Origin: Kordiimonas lipolytica
GTDB lineage: Bacteria; Pseudomonadota; Alphaproteobacteria; Sphingomonadales; Kordiimonadaceae
Direction of reading: 5' to 3'
Length of the DNA: 64,000 bases
Assembly: GCF_001550065.1 (NCBI RefSeq)
Contig: NZ_LRUB01000002.1
Location: 117,915 to 181,914, forward strand
A program made the position numbers and the translations under genes. Positions 18,417-26,824 of this stretch are shown here, one piece after another (within the stretch, counting starts at the first letter, position 1; every line of letters begins with the position of its first letter). The notes under the pieces are model-generated. The model saw nothing but the letters and a program-made list of their open reading frames with translations, was not told the DNA's origin and ran no database searches.

Positions 18417-19319
18417 TCACTTTGTCTGAATGGCGGCCAAAAACTCAGAGAAATGGGGCCGATTATGCTGGTATGTACCGTTTATCCCCATATATGCGAC
18501 GCCGATAACGCCATTCGATGTAGGCCAAGATACAAATTCTTTGTGCAAAGCTGTGGCCTCATCCAGAATATGATCGCTGGTAAGTGGTGTGCTTGGGATT
18601 TTCAGTTTGGTTGTCCCAGCGGACATTCCAAATTGCTGCGTCCAGAAAGACTTGAACTTTTCTTCGTCAGAATCTGCGGTGTAGATAAGCATCAGGGTCG
18701 CTTGTGAATGCCCGTCTTTGCCTTCATGGTGCGCCGAGCCCGTGGATATAATCGCCAATTGGGTCTGTTGGCCATTGTTGGCTGTGAAATCGCGCAAGTC
18801 GCCAACCATAAAATAGTAAGGAACTCGCGTATGCCATGCTCCTGTTTTGGAGCCAACTTGAAGCATGCCATTTTCAAAGGTGAGAGTGAATGAATCTGGT
18901 ACATGGCGAGAAGAGGGGATTGGTCCCATCTTCAATGGCTTGACTGCTTCATAAACCATAGACCCACCATAAACACCTAACCGCTCCGCCCATGAAAAGA
19001 GCGTGGCCAATATAAGGTCCGGTTCGCCTATTGGTGCGGTTGCAACCCCGCCATATTGGTTCTTATTGTGAGAATTGATCAGGTAATACAGGTGTTCACG
19101 AATTTGGGGTAGGCGATCTTCTGAGATTCTATCAATGTTTGCGTTGAGCCAATTATTGAGTTTCGCTGTGTAAACTGCGACCTCGGCCTCAGAATAAATT
19201 GCTTTGAGCGGTGTTATAGCTGTGTAGTTAATTTGTTCTAGCGAGGCAGGGTTTTGTGTCGCGGTGGCGGGCGAGTTTGTGATCAGAAAACCGGCGATCA
19301 GAAAGAGCAAGAATTTCAT
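18417..19319 (-). CDS. Secreted protein of unknown function
   Basis: A 300-aa protein with an N-terminal signal peptide (MKFLLFLIAGFLITNSPATA). I do not recognise a family. The mature part is soluble-looking, without long hydrophobic segments, and mixes helical N-terminal sequence with a beta-rich middle (SFTLTFENGMLQVGS, TQLAIISTGSAH). The ATG at 19319 has GGGGGAA 4-5 nt upstream. Base composition looks more AT-rich than the flanking genes, which may point to later acquisition. It stands alone between the DUF4910 gene and the fad terminator. Confidence 0.7.
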   Translation of the reverse strand: MKFLLFLIAGFLITNSPATATQNPASLEQINYTAITPLKAIYSEAEVAVYTAKLNNWLNANIDRISEDRLPQIREHLYYLINSHNKNQYGGVATAPIGEPDLILATLFSWAERLGVYGGSMVYEAVKPLKMGPIPSSRHVPDSFTLTFENGMLQVGSKTGAWHTRVPYYFMVGDLRDFTANNGQQTQLAIISTGSAHHEGKDGHSQATLMLIYTADSDEEKFKSFWTQQFGMSAGTTKLKIPSTPLTSDHILDEATALHKEFVSWPTSNGVIGVAYMGINGTYQHNRPHFSEFLAAIQTK

Positions 19320-19348
19320 TATTTCCCCCATGGTTTCCAGCACGCTAA

Positions 19349-19377
19349 CAAAAAGGGGCCGCCTAAGCGACCCCTTT
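19349..19377 (-). terminator. Rho-independent terminator of the fad operon
   Basis: On the minus strand an 11-bp stem AAAGGGGTCGC / GCGGCCCCTTT (one T-G pair), loop TTAG, ends in TTTTTG. It lies about 50 nt past the fadB-type stop. Confidence 0.88.
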
Positions 19378-19425
19378 GATACTCGATACAGCGCCAGAAA
19401 CTGACATTTAACTGGCTGATCTGTT

Positions 19426-21642
19426 TTACGCAGCCTTGGCCGGGATTTTCCCGCGGCTGTCGCCCTTCGTGTAGAAGGTCTCGCCCTTGTCGGCCATGTC
19501 GCGCAGAAGCTGCGGCGGCGTGAAGCGGGCACCGTAGGCTTGCGCCAGGCGGTCGGCTTCTGCCACGAACTCATCCACGCCCATGGTGTCGATGAAGCTG
19601 AACGGGCCGCCGGTGAAGGGCGCGAAGCCCCAGCCGAAGATGGCGCCGATGTCGCCCGAGGCCGTGTCGCGCAGGACGCCTTCCTCGAAGCAGCGCGCGC
19701 ATTCAACAGCCATGCGCACCATCAGGCGGGATTTCACCTCGTCAACGCTTGGCTGGTCGTCCGCCAGCGGGAAGTGCTCGGCAAGGCCAGGCCACAGGTG
19801 CTTGGGGCTACCGTCGGTCGGATAGTCATAGGCACCCTTGCCGTTCTTGCGGCCGAAGCGCTCCAGCTTTTCCACCATGGTTTCAACGAACCCGTCAGCA
19901 GGGCTTGGGACATATTTGTCGCCAAGGGCTTTCCTTGTCGCCATGCCCACTTTGTAGGAAAGGTCGATCGCCACTTCGTCGCCAACCGCCAGCGGGCCAA
20001 CCGGCATGCCGGCCATCTTGCCTGCGTTCTCGATGAGCGCCGGGTTCACGCCTTCCTTGACCATCGCATAGCCTTCCTGCACGTAGGTGCCGAAGCAGCG
20101 GCTGGTGTAGAAGCCGCGGCTGTCGTTCACGACAATCGGGGTCTTCTTGATCTGGGAGACATAATCGAGCGCGAGCGCAAGCGTTGCGTCGTCGGTCTTT
20201 TCACCCATGATGATCTCAACAAGCGGCATTTTGTCCACCGGCGAGAAGAAGTGAATGCCGATGAACTGGTGCGGGCGGGTGAAGTTTTTCGCCAGGCCCG
20301 TGATCGGCAGTGTGGAGGTGTTCGAGGCGAACACTACATCCTTGCCGATAACCGCTTCGGTCTTTTCCGTAACGTCCTTCTTGATGTCTTCGGCCTCAAA
20401 CACGGCCTCGATGATCAGGTCGCAATCCTTCAGGTCGTCGTAATTGTCGGTCGGGATGATGCGCTCAAGAAGGGCGTCGCCCTTTTCCTGGGTTACCTTG
20501 CCGCGCTCCATGCCTTTCTTGACCAGGTTGCGGCTATAGTCCTTGCCTTTTTCAGCAGCGGCCATGTCGCGGTCCAGAAGCACCACTTCCATGCCGGCTT
20601 TTGCGGAAACATAGGCAACACCTGCGCCCATCAGGCCCGCGCCCAGCATACCAAGGCGCTTCACTTTCTTGCGCTCAAACCCAGCGGGGCGGAGCGAACC
20701 CTTTTCAACGGCCTGCTTGTTGATGAACAGGCTGCGGATCATGTTCGGTGCCACAGGGCCCGAGAGGAGCTTCATGAAATATTTGCTCTCGATCCGGATT
20801 GCGGTGTCGAAATCAACAATGCCTCCTTCATAAAGGCACGAGAGAATCGCTTCCACAGCTGGGTAGTTGTGCTGTGTCTGCTTTTGCGCCATGGCGTTCG
20901 CGCCAATGAAGGTCTGAACGGCCGCCGGGTTCATGGCACCTGCACCGCCCGGATATTTGAAGCCTTTCTTGTCCCATGGGGCAAGCGCGGATGGCGTTTT
21001 CTTGACCCATTCCTTGGCCTTAGCGACAACCTGGTCGGTGGGCACCATTTCCTGAACGATGCCAAGGCCCATGGCGATCTGGCCATTATATGGCTTGCCG
21101 GTGGTGATGGCTTGCGCCGCTGCCTGAATGCCCGTCAGGCGTGGCAGGCGCTGAGTGCCGCCAGCACCAGGCAGCAGGCCAACCATCACTTCTGGGAAGC
21201 CAAGTTGCATGGCAGGGGTGTCGGAGATCACGCGGTGGTGGCAGGCAAGCACCAGCTCGAACCCGCCGCCGAGCGCGAGGCCGTTCACGGCTGCTGCGAA
21301 AGGCTTGGTGCCTTCCTTCATCAGTACCTTGCGGTCTTTGTCGCCAGTTTCCATTTTGCGGAAAATTTTGTTCAGACGGAAAGCGTTCTCAAACGCCTGC
21401 TCAGGCGTCTGGTTGGCGTCCGCGCTGCCGAGCATATTGAGGTCAGCGCCAGCGAGGAACGCATCCTTGCCGGAGGTGATTACAGCGCCCTTGACGTTTT
21501 CGTCGGCCAGCACTTTGTCCACACACGCGTCCAGATCTTCAATGAGTTGCGCGTTGAAAACATTCATGTTGGCGTTTGGCAGGTCGATCGTCAGAAGCGC
21601 GATGCCGTCGCCGTCTACTTCATAGCGGATGGTCTCAGTCAT
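19426..21642 (-). CDS. fadJ: Multifunctional enoyl-CoA hydratase / 3-hydroxyacyl-CoA dehydrogenase (FadB/FadJ type)
   Basis: A 738-aa bifunctional beta-oxidation enzyme. The N-terminal crotonase domain has AGADLNMLG, GLALGGGFELVLACH and PEVMVGLLPGAGGTQRLPRL with both catalytic Glu positions. A central Rossmann domain has GMLGAGLMGAGVAYVSAKAG (about 333-352) and the catalytic His in IGIHFFSPVDKM, followed by the C-terminal 3HCDH domains. It follows the thiolase gene by 24 nt and closes the merR-acyl-CoA dehydrogenase-thiolase-fadJ operon. Length and order fit FadB/FadJ; the choice between the two names is arbitrary. Confidence 0.93.
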   Translation of the reverse strand: MTETIRYEVDGDGIALLTIDLPNANMNVFNAQLIEDLDACVDKVLADENVKGAVITSGKDAFLAGADLNMLGSADANQTPEQAFENAFRLNKIFRKMETGDKDRKVLMKEGTKPFAAAVNGLALGGGFELVLACHHRVISDTPAMQLGFPEVMVGLLPGAGGTQRLPRLTGIQAAAQAITTGKPYNGQIAMGLGIVQEMVPTDQVVAKAKEWVKKTPSALAPWDKKGFKYPGGAGAMNPAAVQTFIGANAMAQKQTQHNYPAVEAILSCLYEGGIVDFDTAIRIESKYFMKLLSGPVAPNMIRSLFINKQAVEKGSLRPAGFERKKVKRLGMLGAGLMGAGVAYVSAKAGMEVVLLDRDMAAAEKGKDYSRNLVKKGMERGKVTQEKGDALLERIIPTDNYDDLKDCDLIIEAVFEAEDIKKDVTEKTEAVIGKDVVFASNTSTLPITGLAKNFTRPHQFIGIHFFSPVDKMPLVEIIMGEKTDDATLALALDYVSQIKKTPIVVNDSRGFYTSRCFGTYVQEGYAMVKEGVNPALIENAGKMAGMPVGPLAVGDEVAIDLSYKVGMATRKALGDKYVPSPADGFVETMVEKLERFGRKNGKGAYDYPTDGSPKHLWPGLAEHFPLADDQPSVDEVKSRLMVRMAVECARCFEEGVLRDTASGDIGAIFGWGFAPFTGGPFSFIDTMGVDEFVAEADRLAQAYGARFTPPQLLRDMADKGETFYTKGDSRGKIPAKAA

Positions 21643-21666
21643 TGGTTTAAACTCCCCTTGCGCTTC

Positions 21667-22872
21667 TTAAACACGTTCGATGATGGTTGCGGTGCCCATG
21701 CCGGCGCCGATGCAAAGTGTTGCGAGCGCGGTGGATTTGCCGGAGCGCTCCAGCTCATCGAGAACCGTACCCAGGATCATTGCGCCGGTCGCGCCGAGCG
21801 GGTGGCCCATGGCGATTGCGCCGCCGTTCACGTTGATGTCGCTATGGTCGATATCCAGCGCTTCCATGAAACGCAGAACAACAGACGCGAAGGCTTCGTT
21901 AAGCTCCCACACATCAATATCGGATTTGTCCATGCCGGCGCGCTTAAGGGCTTTCTGGGCCGCGAATTCAGGGCCTGTCAGCATGATAGTTGGCTCAGAG
22001 CCGATAGACGCCATTGAACGGATGCGGGCACGAGGCTTCAGGCCGAACTTCTCCCCCATTTCCTTGCTGCCGAGAAGGATAGCAGCGGCACCGTCCACGA
22101 TGCCGGAAGAGTTGCCCGCATGATGCACGTGGTTGATGCGCTCATACTCAGGGTATTTCTGTAGGGCCACATTGTCGAAGCCGAACTCGCCCATCTGCAC
22201 GAAGCTTGGCTTCAGGGCGCCAAGGCTTTGCATGGTTGTCTCTGGGCGCATGAACTCGTCATGGTCCAGCACAGTCATGCCGACAACGTCCTTGACCGGC
22301 ACGATGGACTTGGAGAAACGGCCTTCGTCCCAAGCCATTTTCGCACGCTTCTGGCTTTCAACAGCATAGGCATCTACGTCATCGCGGCTGTGGCCGTATT
22401 TGGTGGCGATAAGGTCAGCCGAAACACCTTGCGGTACGAAATAGCTGTGGAAAGCGACAGATGGGTCAACTGGCCATGCGCCGCCGTCGCTGCCCATAGG
22501 CACGCGGCTCATGCTTTCGACACCGCCGCCGATGGCCATGTCGGCCTCGCCTGACATGATTTTTGCGGCCGCGATGTTGGTTGCTTCAAGGCCAGAGGCA
22601 CAGAAGCGGTTTACCTGAAAACCAGCTGTCGTCTCAGCGTAACCTGCGTTGATCGCGGCAACGCGGGCGATATCCGCCCCTTGCTCACCTACAGGGGAAA
22701 CACAGCCAAAAGCGATGTCATCCACATTTTCAGTGTCGATCTCGTTCCTGTCACGCACCGCCTGCAGAACCTGTGTCGCCAGCTGGATCGGTGTGATTTC
22801 GTGAAGGCTGCCATCCTTGCGGCCACGGCCCCGTGGCGTCCTGACGGCATCATAAATATAGGCTTCGGTCAT
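21667..22872 (-). CDS. fadA: Acetyl-CoA C-acyltransferase (3-ketoacyl-CoA thiolase)
   Basis: A 401-aa thiolase that cleaves 3-ketoacyl-CoA. The nucleophilic Cys is in VNRFCASGLEATN (about residues 86-98), and the C-terminal GHPLGATGAM and CIGAGMGTA motifs carry the catalytic His and second Cys. It lies between the acyl-CoA dehydrogenase (30 nt upstream) and the fadB-type gene, so it is most likely the degradative thiolase of this operon rather than a biosynthetic acetoacetyl-CoA thiolase. Confidence 0.93.
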   Translation of the reverse strand: MTEAYIYDAVRTPRGRGRKDGSLHEITPIQLATQVLQAVRDRNEIDTENVDDIAFGCVSPVGEQGADIARVAAINAGYAETTAGFQVNRFCASGLEATNIAAAKIMSGEADMAIGGGVESMSRVPMGSDGGAWPVDPSVAFHSYFVPQGVSADLIATKYGHSRDDVDAYAVESQKRAKMAWDEGRFSKSIVPVKDVVGMTVLDHDEFMRPETTMQSLGALKPSFVQMGEFGFDNVALQKYPEYERINHVHHAGNSSGIVDGAAAILLGSKEMGEKFGLKPRARIRSMASIGSEPTIMLTGPEFAAQKALKRAGMDKSDIDVWELNEAFASVVLRFMEALDIDHSDINVNGGAIAMGHPLGATGAMILGTVLDELERSGKSTALATLCIGAGMGTATIIERV

Positions 22873-22902
22873 TTTGGATTAACTCCCCTTGGATCCCTAT
22901 GC

Positions 22903-24696
22903 TTAGAAGTTCGCTGCGTCGAGCGCCATGACGTCGTCGGCGCCAGTCTCAAGCTCAGCGAGCAATGCTTTGATCTCTGGCATGCGGCGCTTCATATAGT
23001 AGCGACCCGTGGCCAGCTTGTTCTCATAGAAGGTAGGATCGGATGTGCCCGCGTCCAGCGCATCAGTGGAAACTTTTGCCATCTGGGTCCACATCAGGCC
23101 CAGAAGCACATGACCAAAGAGGTGCATGTAAGGCGTGGAGGCGGCCCCGGCATTGTCCGGGTTGGCCATGCCGTTTTGCATCAGCCACATGGTGGCTTGC
23201 TGAAGGTCTTTCAGGCCAGAGCCAAGCGCGTCAGTGAATGGACGCAGGCGGTCGTCGCCCTTGGCGCTTTCGCGGATTTCACCGGCATATTTGAAGAAGG
23301 CCTGCATCGCGCGGCCACCGTTGGCTGGCAGCTTGCGGCCCACCAGGTCAAGCGCCTGGATGCCGTTTGCGCCTTCATAGATTTGTGCAATGCGGGCATC
23401 GCGCACGAACTGTTCCATGCCGGTTTCAGCGATATAGCCATGGCCACCAAAGATCTGCTGGCTGGACACGCAATACTCAAAGCCGCGGTCGGTGAAGACG
23501 CCTTTGATGATTGGCGTCAGGAGGCCGATCATATCGTCCGCCCATTGGCGCTCTTCTTCGGTTTCGGCCTTGTGCACAAGGTCAACGAGCAAGCCACACC
23601 ATAGGCTGGCGGCGCGGGATGCCTCATTGAACGCCTTGGCGTTCATCAGCATGCGGCGCACGTCAGGATGTACGATAATCGGGTCCGCCGGGCCGTCCGG
23701 GTTCTTCGGCCCCGTGAGCGAGCGGCCCTGGATGCGGTCGCGGGCGTATTCAACAGCGTTCTGGTAGGCGACTTCAGAGTTCGCAAGGCCCTGCATGCCA
23801 ACGCCGATCCGTGCTGCGTTCATCATGATGAACATGGACTTCAGACCCTTGTGCGGCTCGCCGATCAGATAGCCTTCGGAGCCCTCATAGTTCAGAACGC
23901 ACGTGGAGTTGCCGTGAATACCCATCTTTTCTTCGATGGAGGCCACATTCACATTGTTGAATTCACCCGGCGTACCGTCTGCGTTCAGCTTGTATTTCGG
24001 CACAATAAAGAGGGAGATACCCTTCACGCCCTTCGGGGCATCGGGCAGGCGCGCCAGCACCAGGTGGATGATGTTTTCCGCCATGTCGTGGTCGCCGGCG
24101 GAGATGAAGATTTTCGTGCCGGAAATGGCGTAGGAGCCATCTGCATTGGGCTCGGCTTTGGTGCGCAGCATACCCAGGTCGGTACCGCAGTGCGGTTCCG
24201 TCAGGTTCATGGTGCCGGTCCATTCGCCGGTGATCATTTTCGGCAGGTAGGTCTGTTTCTGTTCGTCCGACCCGTCGATGCTGATCGCAGCTTGCGCGCC
24301 GGCGGCCAAGCCTGGATACATGGCAAAAGCGTGGTTCGAGCTGATCATCATTTCTTCAAAGCAGAAGCCCAGCACATGCGGCATGCCCTGACCACCATAT
24401 TCAGGGTCAGACGTCAGGCTTGGCCAGCCGTTCTCAATGAACTTCTGATAGGCTTCCTTGAAACCCTTGGGCGTGGTGACAGAGCCGTCTTCATGACGGG
24501 TGCAGCCTTCGCGATCGCCGGAATAATTGAGCGGCTGAAGCTCGTTCTCACAGAATTTGGCGCCTTCCTCAAGGATGGCGCTCACAAGGTCTGGGGTCGC
24601 TTCCGAATAGCCCGGCAGGTTGGAATATTTGCCGATATTCAGCACTTCATTCAGGATGAAGAGCTGGTCTTTCACAGGGGCGCGATAGATTGGCAT
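22903..24696 (-). CDS. Acyl-CoA dehydrogenase
   Basis: A 597-aa flavoprotein that makes the first double bond of beta-oxidation. It has the N-terminal extension, MNLTEPHCGTDLGMLRT (FAD-contact region, about 160-176), GTKIFISAGDHD and the catalytic Glu in YEGANGIQALDL (about 430-441). A C-terminal extension of about 120 aa is typical of long-type dehydrogenases of alphaproteobacteria. It is the first enzyme gene after merR (49 nt gap). Chain-length preference cannot be read from sequence. Confidence 0.92.
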   Translation of the reverse strand: MPIYRAPVKDQLFILNEVLNIGKYSNLPGYSEATPDLVSAILEEGAKFCENELQPLNYSGDREGCTRHEDGSVTTPKGFKEAYQKFIENGWPSLTSDPEYGGQGMPHVLGFCFEEMMISSNHAFAMYPGLAAGAQAAISIDGSDEQKQTYLPKMITGEWTGTMNLTEPHCGTDLGMLRTKAEPNADGSYAISGTKIFISAGDHDMAENIIHLVLARLPDAPKGVKGISLFIVPKYKLNADGTPGEFNNVNVASIEEKMGIHGNSTCVLNYEGSEGYLIGEPHKGLKSMFIMMNAARIGVGMQGLANSEVAYQNAVEYARDRIQGRSLTGPKNPDGPADPIIVHPDVRRMLMNAKAFNEASRAASLWCGLLVDLVHKAETEEERQWADDMIGLLTPIIKGVFTDRGFEYCVSSQQIFGGHGYIAETGMEQFVRDARIAQIYEGANGIQALDLVGRKLPANGGRAMQAFFKYAGEIRESAKGDDRLRPFTDALGSGLKDLQQATMWLMQNGMANPDNAGAASTPYMHLFGHVLLGLMWTQMAKVSTDALDAGTSDPTFYENKLATGRYYMKRRMPEIKALLAELETGADDVMALDAANF

Positions 24697-24745
24697 TTTA
24701 GGTCCTCAACTATGTTGTGTGTTCTGATGAATCGATGAATGTCTG

Positions 24746-25189
24746 TTACGGCTGATATTTACCGAGCGGTTCACCGGTGTCCCGGCGTACCCAAAGGCCG
24801 CGGTCCTTGTCGCGGACCAGATTGGAGATCAGCTCGCTGAATTCTTGAAGCTCCTCGATGGTGGCGTTGATGTCGTCCCGCTGGGCTTCCAGTGCGCGAA
24901 TACGCTCGCGGCAGCGCTCAGCCGTCACGGCGCGCTGGGTCTCGCGGCCATCGCCGACATTGTAGAGATCAAGCATCTCGCCGATCTCTGACAGTGAAAA
25001 GCCCACGCGCTTGCCGCGCAAAATCCAGGCAAGGCGCACGCGGTCCTCAGCGCTGTAGATGCGGTTCTGGCCCTGGCGCTCGGGCGAAATCAGGCCCTGG
25101 TCCTCATAGTGACGAAGCGTTCTTGGCGTCACGCCGAAGTCGCAGGCCAGCTCTTTGATAGAGTATGTTTTTGGCTTGTCTGCAGGCAT
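24746..25189 (-). CDS. MerR-family regulator of the fatty-acid operon
   Basis: A 147-aa MerR protein. The winged-helix DNA-binding domain begins YSIKELACDFGVTPRTLRHYEDQGLI (about 9-34), followed by the RLAWILRGKRVGFSLSEIGEML segment and a long coiled-coil dimer helix (RERIRALEAQRDDINATIEELQ). It has one cysteine only (AERCRE), so it is not a thiolate metal sensor. Its place at the head of an acyl-CoA catabolic operon fits the LiuR-like group that responds to acyl-CoA intermediates. A promoter embedded in a palindrome sits just upstream, arguing for autoregulation. Confidence 0.9.
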   Translation of the reverse strand: MPADKPKTYSIKELACDFGVTPRTLRHYEDQGLISPERQGQNRIYSAEDRVRLAWILRGKRVGFSLSEIGEMLDLYNVGDGRETQRAVTAERCRERIRALEAQRDDINATIEELQEFSELISNLVRDKDRGLWVRRDTGEPLGKYQP

Positions 25190-25200
25190 GAAAGGTTCCC

Positions 25201-25245
25201 TCTAATGTGCCCCATTAGATAGTTGACGTTTACGTTAACGTCAAC
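25201..25245 (-). promoter_or_regulatory. Promoter with MerR-type operator for the merR-fad operon
   Basis: On the minus strand, -35 TTGACG (25244-25239) and -10 TATCTA (25221-25216) are exactly 17 nt apart. A 9-bp inverted repeat GTTGACGTT-N6-AACGTCAAC (25222-25245) covers the -35 box and the whole spacer. A second inverted repeat TCTAATG-N5-CATTAGA (25201-25219) covers the -10 box and the likely transcription start. This is the layout expected for a MerR-family operator. Read by eye. Confidence 0.65.
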
Positions 25246-25406
25246 CTTGATCCGATCACAATTGCTAGACTCTTGGAAATCCTTTATATTTTCTGGACGC
25301 ATGAGTTTGATTTCGGCCGAAATGGTATATTTCAATGGCTGAAGAAGGTGCGACTCGAGGCCTTGGGGGAGGCTTTGGCCGCAATAGCCTGCGAAGGGGA
25401 GAGAAA

Positions 25407-25772
25407 ATGGCACCAAAATTTGACAGTTTCCGGGAGTTTTTCCCTTACTATCTGGCCGAACACGCCGACCCGGTGTGTCGGGCGCTCCATTATATGGGCA
25501 CAACATTGGCGACACTGGTTTTGCTTTATGCCCTTTACAGCCAGAATTGGTGGCTGCTTCTGGTGGTGCCGCTGTGTGGCTACAGCTTTGCCTGGGTTGG
25601 CCATTTCGTGTTTGAGAAGAACAAGCCTGCGACATTTGATTATTGGAAATGGTCCCTGATCGGGGACTATAAAATGTACAGCCTTTGGATCACTGGAAGG
25701 CTTGGCCCGGCACTTGAAGATGCGCTTGCACAGTATGGTCGCCGCAACAGCAAAGGCGTCACTGGCGCGTAA
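25407..25772 (+). CDS. Mpo1-like (DUF962) membrane protein
   Basis: A 121-aa protein of the Mpo1/YGL010w family. Yeast Mpo1 is an iron-dependent dioxygenase that shortens 2-hydroxy fatty acids by alpha-oxidation. The family segments HYMGTT, GYSFAWVGHFVFEKNKPATF and the paired hydrophobic stretch LATLVLLYALY / WWLLLVVPLCG are present with their conserved histidines. The ATG at 25407 has AGGGGAGA about 5 nt upstream; a longer frame begins at 25335. It is divergent from the merR-fad operon, so a link to lipid breakdown is plausible. Confidence 0.8.
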   Translation: MAPKFDSFREFFPYYLAEHADPVCRALHYMGTTLATLVLLYALYSQNWWLLLVVPLCGYSFAWVGHFVFEKNKPATFDYWKWSLIGDYKMYSLWITGRLGPALEDALAQYGRRNSKGVTGA

Positions 25773-25780
25773 AGGCACAT

Positions 25781-25805
25781 AAAGGCCCTATTTCGTTAGG
25801 CCTTT
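25781..25805 (+). terminator. Weak terminator after the Mpo1-like gene
   Basis: Stem AAAGGCC / GGCCTTT with an 11-nt loop is followed by GTTTGC, so the T run is short. It lies 9 nt past the stop. Confidence 0.45.
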
Positions 25806-25882
25806 GTTTGCATTTTACAATTAGTTTCGGTAGGTCTTAGCCTTAAGTCGTCCGCGGTCCATCTTTTGGAATCCGAAGCAGC

Positions 25883-26824
25883 ATGCCTCTGTATCTACCC
25901 ATTGCAGAACTGTCGATGAATGTCTTTGTTGTCATGGGCATGGGCGCCCTTGTGGGCCTTTTGTCCGGCATCTTTGGCGTGGGCGGCGGCTTCCTGATGA
26001 CACCGCTACTGATTTTCGCAGGCGTGCCGCCGGCCGTTGCTGTGGCGACCCAGTCGAATCAGATTACCGCAGCGAGCGTATCGGGCGTGATTGCTCATTG
26101 GCGCCGTCAGGGCGTCGATGTGAAAATGGGCGTTGTGTTGATTGCGGGCGGCGCGGTGGGCGCTTTCATCGGCGCTGAAATCTTCACCTATTTGCGATCG
26201 CTCGGGCAGGTCGATCTGATGATCTCGATCGCCTATGTAGTGTTCCTCGGGCTCATTGGCGGCCTGATGTTCTGGGAAAGCATGCGGGCGATCATGCGCC
26301 AGCGGCGCGGCTATGTGCCGCCGCGGAAACCCCGCGAGGAAAGGCACAAGGCCTGGATTCACGCGCTACCTTTCAAGATGAGGTTTCGCAAATCCCGGCT
26401 CTATATTTCGGCGCTGCTGCCGCTGTTGATCGGCTTCTTTGTTGGTGTGCTTTCAGCCATCATGGGCGTGGGCGGCGGTTTCGTGATGGTGCCCGCCATG
26501 ATCTATATCCTTGCGATGCCAACCAACGTGGTGATCGGCACCTCGCTGTTCCAGATCATATTTGTGACGGCCCTGACCACCATTTTCCATTCGGTGAATA
26601 CCCAGACGGTGGACATCTTTCTTGCGATCCTGTTGCTGCCGGGGGCCGTGATCGGCGCCCAAATCGGCGCCCGGATCGGTATGAAGCTGAAAGCTGAACA
26701 GCTTCGCGCGCTTCTGGCGCTGATGGTGCTACTTGTGTGCGCAAAGATGGCTGTGGCGCTGGTGGTTGAACCGCCAGAGCTTTATTCGGTCGCAGACCTC
26801 GAGGAAATCGGGGAGCGGCACTGA
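25883..26824 (+). CDS. TauE/SafE-family sulfite/organosulfur exporter
   Basis: A 313-aa inner-membrane protein with about eight hydrophobic segments. It contains the duplicated family motif: GLLSGIFGVGGGFLMTPLLI (about 25-44) and GVLSAIMGVGGGFVMVPAMI (about 195-214). A basic cytoplasmic loop (RQRRGYVPPRKPREERHK) separates the halves. Members move sulfite, sulfonates or related anions. Its stop overlaps the start of the TIGR02186 gene, a conserved partner. Confidence 0.9.
   Translation: MPLYLPIAELSMNVFVVMGMGALVGLLSGIFGVGGGFLMTPLLIFAGVPPAVAVATQSNQITAASVSGVIAHWRRQGVDVKMGVVLIAGGAVGAFIGAEIFTYLRSLGQVDLMISIAYVVFLGLIGGLMFWESMRAIMRQRRGYVPPRKPREERHKAWIHALPFKMRFRKSRLYISALLPLLIGFFVGVLSAIMGVGGGFVMVPAMIYILAMPTNVVIGTSLFQIIFVTALTTIFHSVNTQTVDIFLAILLLPGAVIGAQIGARIGMKLKAEQLRALLALMVLLVCAKMAVALVVEPPELYSVADLEEIGERH

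Noticed and set aside
19540..22017. 825-codon open frame on the plus strand
   Set aside because: It is antisense to the fadB-type and thiolase genes, both of which have clear family motifs. The translation is rich in His, Arg and Ala, with no domain, as expected for a shadow of GC-rich coding DNA.
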